Counted from the first letter of the stretch, positions 7,652 to 16,546 are shown. The stretch: DNA of 19,907 bases from Stramenopiles sp. TOSAG23-2 (GCA_900128395.1 LT649570.1:1-19907), one strand, 5' to 3'. Translations and numbers: made by a program. Notes: generated by a model not told the origin, from the letters alone.

Positions 7652-8344
7652 TTATTTCCTTCCTCTTCGTTTTTGTGTCGTCTGCTGTTCATTTTTTAAT
7701 TTTTTTATTTGTCGTTGTCTATCACTAAGTTTTACTTTGCTATATTTTAATCGTTTCATAACAACACCAGGTAAATGCATTCTTTCTTGGTATCGTAAAG
7801 ATTTCCAAATTTTTAATTTTTTTATTTGTCGTTGTCTATCACTAAGTTTTACTTTGCTATATTTTAATCGTTTCATAACAACACCAGGTAAATGCATTCT
7901 TTCTTGGTATCGTAAAGATTTCCAAATGTTTTTTCTAGCTTCCACGATATATGCTTCATTTTTTACAATTTTCGATGTTCTCTTCGTGGAAGGTCGAAGA
8001 TAATTATTAAATGTTCCACCTAACGAACTATTAAGATCATCTTTTCCACCTAAATTATATCTCCTTAATTGAGGCAATGTCAATGGTGGTTGATGACGTG
8101 ATATAATTGGTGAATTTGTTGATATATCATCGATAGTTTTCCATTTATGGAGCTTAGGTCTCCATCGTTTCATCCATTGTTCTTGATCTATTGGTTGTTC
8201 TATAATACTGCGTTTTGTACTTCCAAAAATTGCTCTTTGTGGTTTATGCATATGTCTATGATACTTGGATGGCGTAACTGGGTAATAAGCTGGACCTGGT
8301 GATGCATTTTGACTCTTTTCATGAAATCCATATTTTCCAGCCAT
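7652..8344 (-). CDS. Small PG-rich (SHIPPO/STPG-like) protein, probably ciliary
   Basis: The protein has 230 residues starting M-A-G-K-Y-G-F-H-E-K. A single SHIPPO-like motif follows: A-S-P-G-P-A-Y-Y-P at about 14-22, ending in I-F-G-S-T-K-R near 40. STPG/ODF3/CFAP-type proteins with this motif line the lumen or seams of axonemal doublet microtubules. The rest is basic with many Arg, Lys and Trp and no membrane segment. Near the C-terminus a 39-residue block (starting I-W-K-S-L-R) occurs twice in perfect tandem because of a 117-bp in-frame DNA duplication; without it the protein would have 191 residues. The Met at 8344 is preferred because it begins the block continuous with the PG motif; an upstream copy of the same start at 8438 leads to a stop after 19 codons. 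One motif alone makes the family call moderate. Confidence 0.6.
   Translation of the reverse strand: MAGKYGFHEKSQNASPGPAYYPVTPSKYHRHMHKPQRAIFGSTKRSIIEQPIDQEQWMKRWRPKLHKWKTIDDISTNSPIISRHQPPLTLPQLRRYNLGGKDDLNSSLGGTFNNYLRPSTKRTSKIVKNEAYIVEARKNIWKSLRYQERMHLPGVVMKRLKYSKVKLSDRQRQIKKLKIWKSLRYQERMHLPGVVMKRLKYSKVKLSDRQRQIKKLKNEQQTTQKRRGRK
7693..7926. repeat. Perfect 117-bp in-frame tandem duplication in the PG-rich gene
   Basis: Copy 1 is 7693-7809 and copy 2 is 7810-7926, identical as read. The unit encodes 39 residues, so the reading frame is kept and the protein carries two identical C-terminal blocks. Confidence 0.95.
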
Positions 8345-8443
8345 GGAATAGGATGGGATATTTTTTTTAATTACTTTATTATATATATCCTGGTGATGCA
8401 TTTTGACTCTTTTCATGAAATCCATATTTTCCAGCCATGGAAT
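8295..8443. repeat. 55-bp direct repeat with a 39-bp spacer at the PG-rich gene start
   Basis: Copies 8295-8349 and 8389-8443 are identical and separated by 39 bp of AT-rich sequence (8350-8388) not seen in the other flank. Each copy contains the start codon and the first 16 or 17 codons. The outer copy therefore forms a 19-codon upstream ORF (8438 down to 8379) that ends before the real start. Confidence 0.93.
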
Positions 8444-8856
8444 GTTTTGTAAAATATATAGTATATATAGAGAGGGAGAAGGAGATATTTGACTGAGAAC
8501 GTTTGAGCTGGGAGGGTGTTAGTGAAAAAAAATTTACGAGTACGTATAATTCATATGATGTACGAAAAAATATCTTCAACATTTGGAAAAAGGTTTTCAC
8601 ACTGTTTTTAAATCTTAAGAAGTGTGTGAGTGTGTTTAAATTAAAATGAATGGTTAAAAATCTAGAGTGTCGGTATTTATATGTTACGTATATTTTTTAA
8701 TTATTTTAAAGTTTTTTTTTATAAAAAATAAAATTAATTATTATTAACTTAGATTTTAACCATCATTTAATAAAAAAATAATATCACTGCTACTCGCACT
8801 CCTGACACACTCTCCCGTTTTCGTATAAATTTTAAATAGCAGAGCTGTTCTATTTT
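8345..8856. other. Intergenic region between antiporter 3' end and PG-rich gene 5' end
   Basis: Both flanking genes are on the minus strand. The part next to 8344 holds the start-codon repeat (to 8443) and then TA-rich sequence that may be the PG-rich promoter. From about 8640 on it is AT-rich with long T and A runs and a possible AATAAA on the minus strand for the antiporter transcript. I see no further gene. Confidence 0.5.
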
Positions 8857-11442
8857 TTAATCACCATCACTACCATGTTCTTTCTGTCTATTTTTCGTCA
8901 ACGAAGTTGACGACTTGGTAGCCAATTCAATGTCTTTTGATTGATTCCCCAATTCTTTTTCTTCCAATTCTCGTAAAAAATCACCTGCCGCTTTCGTTTC
9001 CATCAAAGCAATCCATTGATGCGGCAACAATTTGTGTAAAATCGGCGCAATCAATAGCACCACTACTGAAGTTGCTAAATATAATAAATAATGTCGTCGT
9101 GATATCATCTTTGACATGCTGCCTTTCCATGACATTTTTGCCGCTTTACTAACAAATACTAGTGACAACTCGCCAATACTACTTAATACAATTCCAATAG
9201 TCATAGCTGTTATAAATGGTATGTGGAAGCAATAGTATAAGACCAACATAGTCACAATACTTTTTATAAAAATAAACAAAATTGCACTTCCAAGCAAAAA
9301 TTTTGCGTTTGTAACCAGAAAATTCATATTTAATGTCATCCCCATTGAAGCGAAGAAAATAATGCTAAATAAACTTTTCAAAGGCTCAACTACAGCTAGG
9401 GCCTTAGTTCGATGAGGCGAACGTGATAAGAGATAACCAGAAATAAATGCACCCAATTCAAGCGATAAACCACACGAATACGTGATTAATGAAAATACTA
9501 AACAAAAACTTACAACACCAAGTTTAAAAAGTTCACTTGATTCTTCTTGAGTTGCTACAAAATACAGCACACGATTGAAATATGCTAATGGTGTTATCTT
9601 AACTAACATATATGCAACTGCAGCTCCTAAAATTATACGACTTGCTGAGAAAAACATGTCTTGGGAATGTAATAACTCTGGTAATGATAATATCAAAGCC
9701 ATCCAAAACTCATGTACCGCAATAATTCCCAATGTAATTTGACCATACAATGAATCGGCCTTTGCTAATACAGAATTTCTACTACCACTTCTATTTCTAC
9801 CAGTAGTAGTAGAAGAAGATATTGCCGTGGATGATCCTGAAGAAGCACTTTGGCTTGACCGTAATCCTTTAACATGGGCTAAAACAACGGTCGTTGACGA
9901 CATGGCCAATCCGCATCCAAGTAACAATGGGCCCAAAAATGTTTTATATTGATTCGTATAACCAACAGAAAGTAATACTGCAAACGACAGTGTTACCACA
10001 AGAATTGTTAACATACCCCCGCGAACGGATACATTACGCACGCGTTGAACTTGTTCCGTAGGATATTCAACACCCAAACCAAAAATCATAAACATAGATC
10101 CAAATTGCGACAATGTTTGCACTTGACCAACATTACTGACAAACTGCAATGACGAGGGACCTACGACCAAACCACCCACAATGTAACCAAATGTTACAGG
10201 AAGACGACACGCTTTCATCAAAAATCCACCAAATGCGGCAAAACTAAGCATGATGGTAACGTCCAGCAACAAAGTCACATCAGTAACCATAATTGCTGGA
10301 TCAGCTGCTTGTCGTATAGCCTCCTCACGTGCTTTTTCAACTCGTTTTCGACTTTTTGAGTCCAATTTGTTTATTTTAGTTTTCAACGTTGATGGTAATT
10401 TTTTACCTTCTTTGTTTTCCAATGCACCACTTTCATAATCAACTTTTGCTCCTGTTTCAATCTGATGCTCAATTTCTTTAATTGCATCTTCTTTCACTTT
10501 ATCACGCCCCAACGTTTCTAACGCTTTATCTTTTACCAAACTACTTTTGCGTACATCTTTTAGTTCCGAAGATGTTGTATTCATTTTTTGCGATAATTTA
10601 TTTAATTTTTGTTTCATTTCTTTCAAGGCTTCGATCTCTTTCTTTTTATCTTCTTTTTCCCCTTTTATCAATTCTTTTAAAAATTCCTTTGTTTCTTCAA
10701 CTTCTTTGATCGATTCTTTAACATTTGACGACTCACTTTCATCCACTATTTCATTGCCAAAACCACCAGCCATCGAGCTAACTTCAGCTTTCTTCTTCTT
10801 CTTTTTGTAATTTAATCTATTTGTTAGTTTCTCTAATGTCTCATTCATTTTTTTTTCTTTCGCTAAATCTTTTTTCTCGTCTATTTGTATTTCCACTAAA
10901 ACTTTATCAACATTTGATTGCAAATTATTAACTTGCTTCGTTGTATTTACTACATTTTTTTCAACCATTTCAATCTCATCGCTATCTTGCATAGTTTCGT
11001 TTGACATTGTGTCATTTAATCGGGATTTATCTCTGATTTCACCATCTTCTACAATTGTATCTGTATCTTCAATTCCATCATCCTCGCTCGTTTTTTTGTT
11101 ATTATTTTCATTTTTATTATTATGTAATTTTAATGCAATTTGTACTGCTTTCTCGCTGTCAACTTCTATTTCAGCACATTGTCTAGTATCATCTTCGCAA
11201 ATATTGCTGACACAATCAGTACTAGTTACACATTTTTGATTGCTCTTACACTCAGGGCATGTAGAACCACCGCAATCAATATCTGTTTCATCACCATTTT
11301 GTATTTTATCTACACATGTTACCGTCTCCACTTCTTCTTCCGCAGGCCCAGATGGTCCACTGTGATCTTGTGATTTACATGAAACAATACACCATATGTA
11401 CAATATGACATAGATAGGTATCAATAACGTTAACTTTCTCAT
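8857..11442 (-). CDS. CPA2 cation/proton antiporter (KEA4-6/TMCO3 type) with Cys-rich lumenal domain
   Basis: The protein has 861 residues. A signal peptide (about 1-22) is followed by a compact eight-Cys domain at 43-89 with N-G-D-E-T-D-I-D-C-G-G and C-P-E-C, then about 290 charged, coiled-coil-like residues with several N-glycosylation sequons. The exchanger domain spans about 384-800: G-Y-I-V-G-G-L-V-V-G-P, then G-L-G-V-E-Y, A-M-S-S-T-T-V-V-L-A, L-G-A-F-I-S-G-Y-L-L, and A-S-M-G-M-T-L-N. This is the KefB/KEA fold, probably exchanging K+ or Na+ for H+ across an endomembrane or plasma membrane. No C-terminal TrkA-N domain is present, as in KEA4-6 and TMCO3. A Ser/Thr/Gly-rich insertion lies at about 535-560. 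Where relatives have Gln-Asp in the ion-site helix, this protein reads A-V-H-E-F-W (near 574). It diverges from CEP104 across 636 bp. Confidence 0.87.
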   Translation of the reverse strand: MRKLTLLIPIYVILYIWCIVSCKSQDHSGPSGPAEEEVETVTCVDKIQNGDETDIDCGGSTCPECKSNQKCVTSTDCVSNICEDDTRQCAEIEVDSEKAVQIALKLHNNKNENNNKKTSEDDGIEDTDTIVEDGEIRDKSRLNDTMSNETMQDSDEIEMVEKNVVNTTKQVNNLQSNVDKVLVEIQIDEKKDLAKEKKMNETLEKLTNRLNYKKKKKKAEVSSMAGGFGNEIVDESESSNVKESIKEVEETKEFLKELIKGEKEDKKKEIEALKEMKQKLNKLSQKMNTTSSELKDVRKSSLVKDKALETLGRDKVKEDAIKEIEHQIETGAKVDYESGALENKEGKKLPSTLKTKINKLDSKSRKRVEKAREEAIRQAADPAIMVTDVTLLLDVTIMLSFAAFGGFLMKACRLPVTFGYIVGGLVVGPSSLQFVSNVGQVQTLSQFGSMFMIFGLGVEYPTEQVQRVRNVSVRGGMLTILVVTLSFAVLLSVGYTNQYKTFLGPLLLGCGLAMSSTTVVLAHVKGLRSSQSASSGSSTAISSSTTTGRNRSGSRNSVLAKADSLYGQITLGIIAVHEFWMALILSLPELLHSQDMFFSASRIILGAAVAYMLVKITPLAYFNRVLYFVATQEESSELFKLGVVSFCLVFSLITYSCGLSLELGAFISGYLLSRSPHRTKALAVVEPLKSLFSIIFFASMGMTLNMNFLVTNAKFLLGSAILFIFIKSIVTMLVLYYCFHIPFITAMTIGIVLSSIGELSLVFVSKAAKMSWKGSMSKMISRRHYLLYLATSVVVLLIAPILHKLLPHQWIALMETKAAGDFLRELEEKELGNQSKDIELATKSSTSLTKNRQKEHGSDGD

Positions 11443-12078
11443 ATTCCCACTACGTTATCGATTATGACAAGAAGGAAAACGCAAAAATGGAATGATGAGA
11501 AGTTTCTCTGTATATATATCTATATATATATTGTCGTAAAGAAGGAGGAGATGCATGTTAATGTAGGTGTTATTTAATTAAAATTAATAATAAAAAAAAA
11601 TATTTTAATAGATCTAATTCTAGAATAATAATAAAAAAAAATTATTAATTAATAATAAAAAAAATATTCTTAGCTTAGTATTCTAAATCTGTACTAATAA
11701 AAGCTACAGTTAACACAGAACCTTTTATAATAGAGTGTAGTAAAATATACATAGGGTGATGCTAATATGCCCATCAAGTTTTTTTATAACCATCATCTTC
11801 TTCTTCTATTATTATACAGCCTTTTTTTTTTTTTATTAAATAGCTTACCAGGCTTACCATTATTATTAATTATACCATCATAATGGCATAGGAAAAAAAA
11901 AGGCAGTTTTACTTCTTATTATTATTACTGTTATGGTATTATTCCTGGAATTATTATTAATAAATGTGCAACTTTACACAATACATATTCGTGCAAAAAG
12001 TATAATAAGAGTAAAATAGATTTAAAATTAATATATATTGAATTCATACCTTCGTGTTTCTAAAACACCTATTTCAAC
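11443..12078. other. Divergent intergenic region, antiporter and CEP104
   Basis: This stretch of 636 very AT-rich bp must contain both promoters. Between about 11580 and 11675 a motif of AATAATA plus a long A run recurs three times. At 11816-11830 and 11893-11907 a 15-bp inverted repeat (14 of 15 match; GCC plus T run against A run plus GGC) encloses a 62-bp loop. I see no ORF or RNA gene. Confidence 0.55.
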
Positions 12079-14955
12079 ATGGCACAATACGACAAGTTAA
12101 TCGGTGATAGGTTGGAATTAAAAGTTGTATATGCGACGTCAGCTGAGGATTTACATTCAGCTGCAAACTTAGAGTTATTGCCATTGATTGGCGAGAAAGC
12201 AATTACGTGGTCAAACTTGAAATGGGTATCGACCAGATATTGTACATATCCACAAACACTTATTTTCGAAATTACAGAATCATCAGCATTGATAAAGGAA
12301 TTGCGACTTGTATCGCATGAACATATGATTGGCAAACGAATAGAATTATTTGTTGGCATTGGTAAAGATTTTAAAACTTGTGATTTTCGTCGCATAGGAC
12401 ATGTATATTTTAGTAGCAATAGACAAACTGGATTTACAGCAAGAGAAAAAAAAAATATTAAAATGGATGCAACTGCTAATTTTTTCAAACTTTCAATTAC
12501 AGAATGCCATCAAACAGTAAAAAACCTATACGAACAAGTCAGTTTAGTAGCAGTTGAGGCTTATGGCATCAATAATGTCCCTCACGTATCAAATTTAAAT
12601 GTCGCATATGAGTCACCCATCAAGTCAAAAATAAACATGCCGAATGATGATCCAACCTCAAAATTTGTATTGCCAAAGTTAGGGGAGTGGAATGCACTAG
12701 AAGCACATAGCGAAATAAGCACAGAGGCGGACGTAAATGAAGTAGACCAAGTATTATTATCTTTAGGATTAGGTTTCGATTTAGTAGCCGCTAGTCGACC
12801 AGCTGTAACGATGGATTTAGCAACACAACGATTATTAGCAGTAGTTGAATCGGAGAAAGACCGTGCTGTGAATAGAGAAGATTTCGTTAAAGCACAGAAA
12901 ATACAAGAACAAATTAACCAATTGCGTGATATTGGTATACAATTAATAATAGAGGAAGAAAATAAACATTATGCCATTGCATGTGATGATTATAAAACAG
13001 CTTCATTAGCAAAGAAAAAGATAACTCGAATGTTTACCATTAGAGAGGAAATAGCATCTGAAAATCAATTCAGACGAGATGCATTAGATAATAACATAAT
13101 TAAAAAGAAACCAAAAAAGAAAAAACCTACTTTGTCACCAAAACGTCCAGCTAAAATTAAGAAAAAGTCACCCATGCCTAAAAGTCAACCATCTCCTAAA
13201 GTGAAACAATTGAATTTAAGTGGTATTACTGGCAATCAAAATGCAGATAGAGCGATTAAACCAGCAAGTACAACTGATGGTGTTATGAATGAAACTTCTT
13301 CTGCTTTATTGATACAGAAAATGCACCGTGGTAAACAACAAAGACAAATCTTGGGTAAAAAATATAAAGTAGTATTACATTTACAAGCAGCTTATCGTGG
13401 AAATAAAGTAAGGCTTGAATTGACACCGGAGCAAAAACAAACGTTACAAGAGGCGCGGGAAAAAAGACAAGAAGTGGAAGATGAGAAAGAATCCGCGAAA
13501 AAAATTCAAGCCGTTTTCCGTGGACGCAAGGTAAGAGAAAACATGTCTGAAGAACATAAAGAAACCATAGAACTTGCAAAGACTACACGAATAGCGGAGG
13601 AAAGAGGCAAAGAAATTGCAGCAAAAAAAATACAAAAAACCTACAAAGCAAAAAAAGAAAATGAAGAAAATAATGCAGCTGCCAAAATACAAGCTTCCTT
13701 CCGTGGTAAACAAGCAAGAAAAGAAGTTGATAATAAAAGAAAGGGAAGATCACGTAATGAACGCCCAGTAGGTGCTGCATTTCATAACTTTGATGAACGC
13801 GACCCTTTTGGACAACCTGTAAATCAAGCGGAGAAAAAAAATGACGAGACCAAGAAAAACAAACGTGCTAGGGCTAATCCAAACGATCCATTACAAGCAC
13901 AATTAGAAGCATGGATAGAAAGTGAATTGCCTGATAAAAATATTGAATTGCCAGATTTATTAGAAGGATTTGAGAGAACATCAGCCAGTCAAATAATAGA
14001 AGCATTTGGGGAAACAATTGCTGCGTGCACATGGTCAAAAAATTGGAAATTGCGAGTGGCTGCAGCTGGAACGGTAGCAAACCATTGTGATAAATTACAA
14101 GTCAATAAACCATTAATCTTTCGTGCGCATTGTATGTTAGGAGAACGCCTATTTAATGATAAAAATCCATCAGTTGTCTTTAGAATGCTTATTTTATCTA
14201 AAAAAATATTTACCTTATGTAAAGGTAACGATGGCGGTATGAATGTAGATCTTGTAGCTGGTGGTTTGGATCGTATGATACCAACTTTATTGCAACGCAC
14301 TGGTGATAACAACAAAAATATTAGAGAGAAAGTTACGGAATATATAGTAGGTGAGCTTTGTAATACACTTACTGGGCCATCACATATTTTTAAGAAAGTA
14401 GAGGAGTATGAAAAAACAGTTAAATCGATTAAAGCTATTTGCGGCGTGTCAATCTTAATGAAAACCTTACTTGAGAAATACGACATTGAGAAAAAGAGTG
14501 GCATTTCCTTCAATTCTGTGATGAAAATAGTGGTAACAGATCTAAGACATGGGAACCCAGATGTCCGTGCATGTGCTGTTGATTTATGTACTATTGTACA
14601 TTTTAAAAATAACAAGGTAGAAAGTCATTTAGTAGGAGTGAAATTATCAACATTGAAAGTGCTTAAAGATAGTATTATAAAATATTATGGCAACAATAGC
14701 AAAGACGGGAAAAAATTTGAAAAGTTTACAGATAAAAAATTATTGCAATATATACAAAAGGAGGAAAAAAAGGGCAATGGACGTAACAATAATAATTCTA
14801 ATCAAAAGAAAAAGCAATTTTTAATGAGAAAAGATAACAATAACAATGGCAAAAATACAGAAGCTTCTGCTGCGATTTCTACAAAACAAGCGACAGGGAA
14901 CAGAAATAATAATGAAAAAAAACAAAAAACAAGTCGTAAAAAGAAAGGGAAGTAA
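12079..14955 (+). CDS. CEP104: CEP104 ciliary tip protein with IQ motifs
   Basis: The protein has 958 residues, near the usual CEP104 length. The N-terminal jelly-roll (about 1-163) is diagnostic: R-Y-C-T-Y-P-Q, then L-V-S-H-E-H-M-I, R-R-I-G-H-V-Y-F, T-G-F-T-A-R-E, and Y-E-Q-V-S-L-V-A-V. A UVR-like helical hairpin sits at about 262-286 (R-E-D-F-V-K-A-Q-K-I-Q), and a Lys/Pro/Ser-rich basic linker at 341-377. About five IQ-like motifs follow at 407, 434, 473, 515 and 534, each I/L-Q-x-x-x-R/K type. A TOG-like tubulin-binding domain covers about 598-850, and the tail is Lys/Asn-rich. CEP104 binds tubulin at ciliary tips and regulates axoneme elongation. The zinc-finger array found after the TOG in vertebrate CEP104 is absent, and the IQ block is not in the human protein. 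The Met at 12079 gives the expected N-terminus directly. Confidence 0.92.
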   Translation: MAQYDKLIGDRLELKVVYATSAEDLHSAANLELLPLIGEKAITWSNLKWVSTRYCTYPQTLIFEITESSALIKELRLVSHEHMIGKRIELFVGIGKDFKTCDFRRIGHVYFSSNRQTGFTAREKKNIKMDATANFFKLSITECHQTVKNLYEQVSLVAVEAYGINNVPHVSNLNVAYESPIKSKINMPNDDPTSKFVLPKLGEWNALEAHSEISTEADVNEVDQVLLSLGLGFDLVAASRPAVTMDLATQRLLAVVESEKDRAVNREDFVKAQKIQEQINQLRDIGIQLIIEEENKHYAIACDDYKTASLAKKKITRMFTIREEIASENQFRRDALDNNIIKKKPKKKKPTLSPKRPAKIKKKSPMPKSQPSPKVKQLNLSGITGNQNADRAIKPASTTDGVMNETSSALLIQKMHRGKQQRQILGKKYKVVLHLQAAYRGNKVRLELTPEQKQTLQEAREKRQEVEDEKESAKKIQAVFRGRKVRENMSEEHKETIELAKTTRIAEERGKEIAAKKIQKTYKAKKENEENNAAAKIQASFRGKQARKEVDNKRKGRSRNERPVGAAFHNFDERDPFGQPVNQAEKKNDETKKNKRARANPNDPLQAQLEAWIESELPDKNIELPDLLEGFERTSASQIIEAFGETIAACTWSKNWKLRVAAAGTVANHCDKLQVNKPLIFRAHCMLGERLFNDKNPSVVFRMLILSKKIFTLCKGNDGGMNVDLVAGGLDRMIPTLLQRTGDNNKNIREKVTEYIVGELCNTLTGPSHIFKKVEEYEKTVKSIKAICGVSILMKTLLEKYDIEKKSGISFNSVMKIVVTDLRHGNPDVRACAVDLCTIVHFKNNKVESHLVGVKLSTLKVLKDSIIKYYGNNSKDGKKFEKFTDKKLLQYIQKEEKKGNGRNNNNSNQKKKQFLMRKDNNNNGKNTEASAAISTKQATGNRNNNEKKQKTSRKKKGK

Positions 14956-15092
14956 AACCACACACACACATATAAAAAAATGTAAAACAGAAAAACTATG
15001 ATTATTAATGTCTCTACGAACGCTTCGTATAATATTTTTATATTTTTTACGCGCGTATATTATTGTGTACATGCACCCTCTCCCTTCTCTTT

Positions 15093-15989
15093 TCACTTTT
15101 TGGTACCACCACGTGAACTATTATTACGAATATTAGTTTCTTCATTTTGGTTATTCGTACTATGCATACTACTATTCGCTGTTGTATTACCATAATTATT
15201 TTCTAATACATCTGCTGCGGTTGTTACAATACTATGAACACCAAATGCTATAACAGCACCTACAACGATTGCACCAACTATTGACGTAAACGAACTACTC
15301 GTAGTTGCATTATCACTATATCTAGACAAAGATGGTTGGCTGTCGTCGTTGTTGTAAATGGTGCTGTTATTTGTTCTTGTAGCAGTAAAATTATTGTATT
15401 TCTTGGTACTTTTATTATTATTGTTTTTCTTTTTCTTTTTTCGTGTAACAATAATTTTCCTAGCTCTTCCGCTGCTACTGTAGCTACTATCATTTCGTTT
15501 ACTAGTGCTATCCGCCAACATCATGGATTGTTCTTCTTCATAATCTTGTGCTTGCCTAAGCAATCGTTTTAATTGCACACCAGTAAATGCATATAATGTC
15601 ATTTCTTGTCTCAATTCTTCATATGTAAATCCTTTTAAATCATCCAAAGACTCAACACCGAAGGAAAATAAACTTTTAACTAATAGTTTACGTCGTTTAT
15701 CTGGTATCCGCCGTGGAGTAAGTTGATCAACAATGCGTTCTACACGCCTTACTTCAGGTGTTGGAGGGCTATCAATTAAATCTGACGGAGAATTATACAT
15801 TGGTGGAGTTGATATTTTATTTTTGTTGTTTTCCAAAATAATAGAAGTTGCTCTTCTTGTTTGTTGTGTCTTTGGTGTATATTTTAATCTCCGTTTGGAT
15901 TTAGCACTATTGTTATTATTATTATTCATTATACCTGAATTATCCATATTAGTTTGTTCGTAATACACTGGGTAATAGCTGCCGTTCAT
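15093..15989 (-). CDS. SAM-like domain protein with a C-terminal membrane anchor
   Basis: The protein has 298 residues. The N-terminal 90 are low complexity (Asn run, Thr/Pro/Ser) and probably disordered. Residues about 95-150 form a compact helical segment (F-G-V-E-S-L-D-D-L, Y-E-E-L-R-Q-E-M, G-V-Q-L-K-R-L-L-R) resembling a SAM-type fold. A Lys/Asn-rich basic stretch follows at about 175-200. A single hydrophobic span at about 232-252 (I-V-G-A-I-V-V-G-A-V-I-A-F-G-V) precedes a 45-residue Asn/Ser tail with N-glycosylation sequons. It could be a type II or tail-anchored membrane protein with the helical domain in the cytosol. I recognise no named family; a LEM-type nuclear envelope protein was considered but the motif does not fit. 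It converges on CEP104 (137 bp) and diverges from the coiled-coil gene. Confidence 0.65.
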   Translation of the reverse strand: MNGSYYPVYYEQTNMDNSGIMNNNNNNSAKSKRRLKYTPKTQQTRRATSIILENNKNKISTPPMYNSPSDLIDSPPTPEVRRVERIVDQLTPRRIPDKRRKLLVKSLFSFGVESLDDLKGFTYEELRQEMTLYAFTGVQLKRLLRQAQDYEEEQSMMLADSTSKRNDSSYSSSGRARKIIVTRKKKKKNNNNKSTKKYNNFTATRTNNSTIYNNDDSQPSLSRYSDNATTSSSFTSIVGAIVVGAVIAFGVHSIVTTAADVLENNYGNTTANSSMHSTNNQNEETNIRNNSSRGGTKK

Positions 15990-16546
15990 TTATATCTATC
16001 TTATCTTACCTTCTAAAAAACCAATTTCTTTTTTTTATATATATATTTAATTATATTGTATATAACAATGAATAGATAGATGGTATAAGTATTCATATAT
16101 TGTTCATAAAATTATATTTCTTTGGGATGTGATTGAATATATATTGTAGGTAAATAAATAATTAATAATTAAAATCATTTTTATTTTATTTTTTATTTTT
16201 TTCCTAACGTTTTTGTTGTTCCCCTTTCGTCTTCTGCGGATTGGCATGATGCGTTTTGCGTTTTATAATATATGGAAATACTATTGATTTGATCATTTAT
16301 ATAGGAAAAACAATTGTACTTAGTAGAATAACTGTCTCTGGATGTACACATTCGTTCATCAATATATATATATATATATATGTATTTATACATTTAGATG
16401 TAACATTAACGATTGATGGACAATGTGGAAAGGATTAGATATTATATTATTGCAAGTGGAGCAACGTTAATAGTACTATTATTGTGCATTGAAAAACAAC
16501 AAAAGAAAAATACGTATAACTTATATATATATATATATATATAATC
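15990..16546. other. Divergent intergenic region with (TA)n tracts
   Basis: This region of 557 bp separates the SAM-like gene and the coiled-coil gene. There are (TA)n microsatellites at about 16362-16380 and 16522-16542, the latter ending four bases before the start codon at 16547. A less AT-rich island at about 16201-16262 is open on the minus strand but I cannot assign it. A short match to the 5112-5428 repeat lies at 16301-16328. Confidence 0.6.
16301..16328 (+). repeat. Possible relict copy of the 5138-5421 repeat core
   Basis: The stretch reads ATAGGAAAAA, then CAATTGTACTTAGTAGA. It aligns with the core at 5142-5167 (ATAGGAAAAATTGTACTTGGTAGA) with a two- or three-base insertion and one substitution, in the same orientation. 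It is too short to exclude chance. Confidence 0.3.

Noticed and set aside
13283-14615. Minus-strand ORFs inside CEP104
   Set aside because: They are Phe/Leu-rich antisense readings of Lys- and Glu-rich coding sequence, with no family resemblance.
16193-16393. 66-residue minus-strand ORF containing a (TA)n tract
   Set aside because: Half of it is microsatellite translation; the rest is short and unrecognised, so no gene is called.
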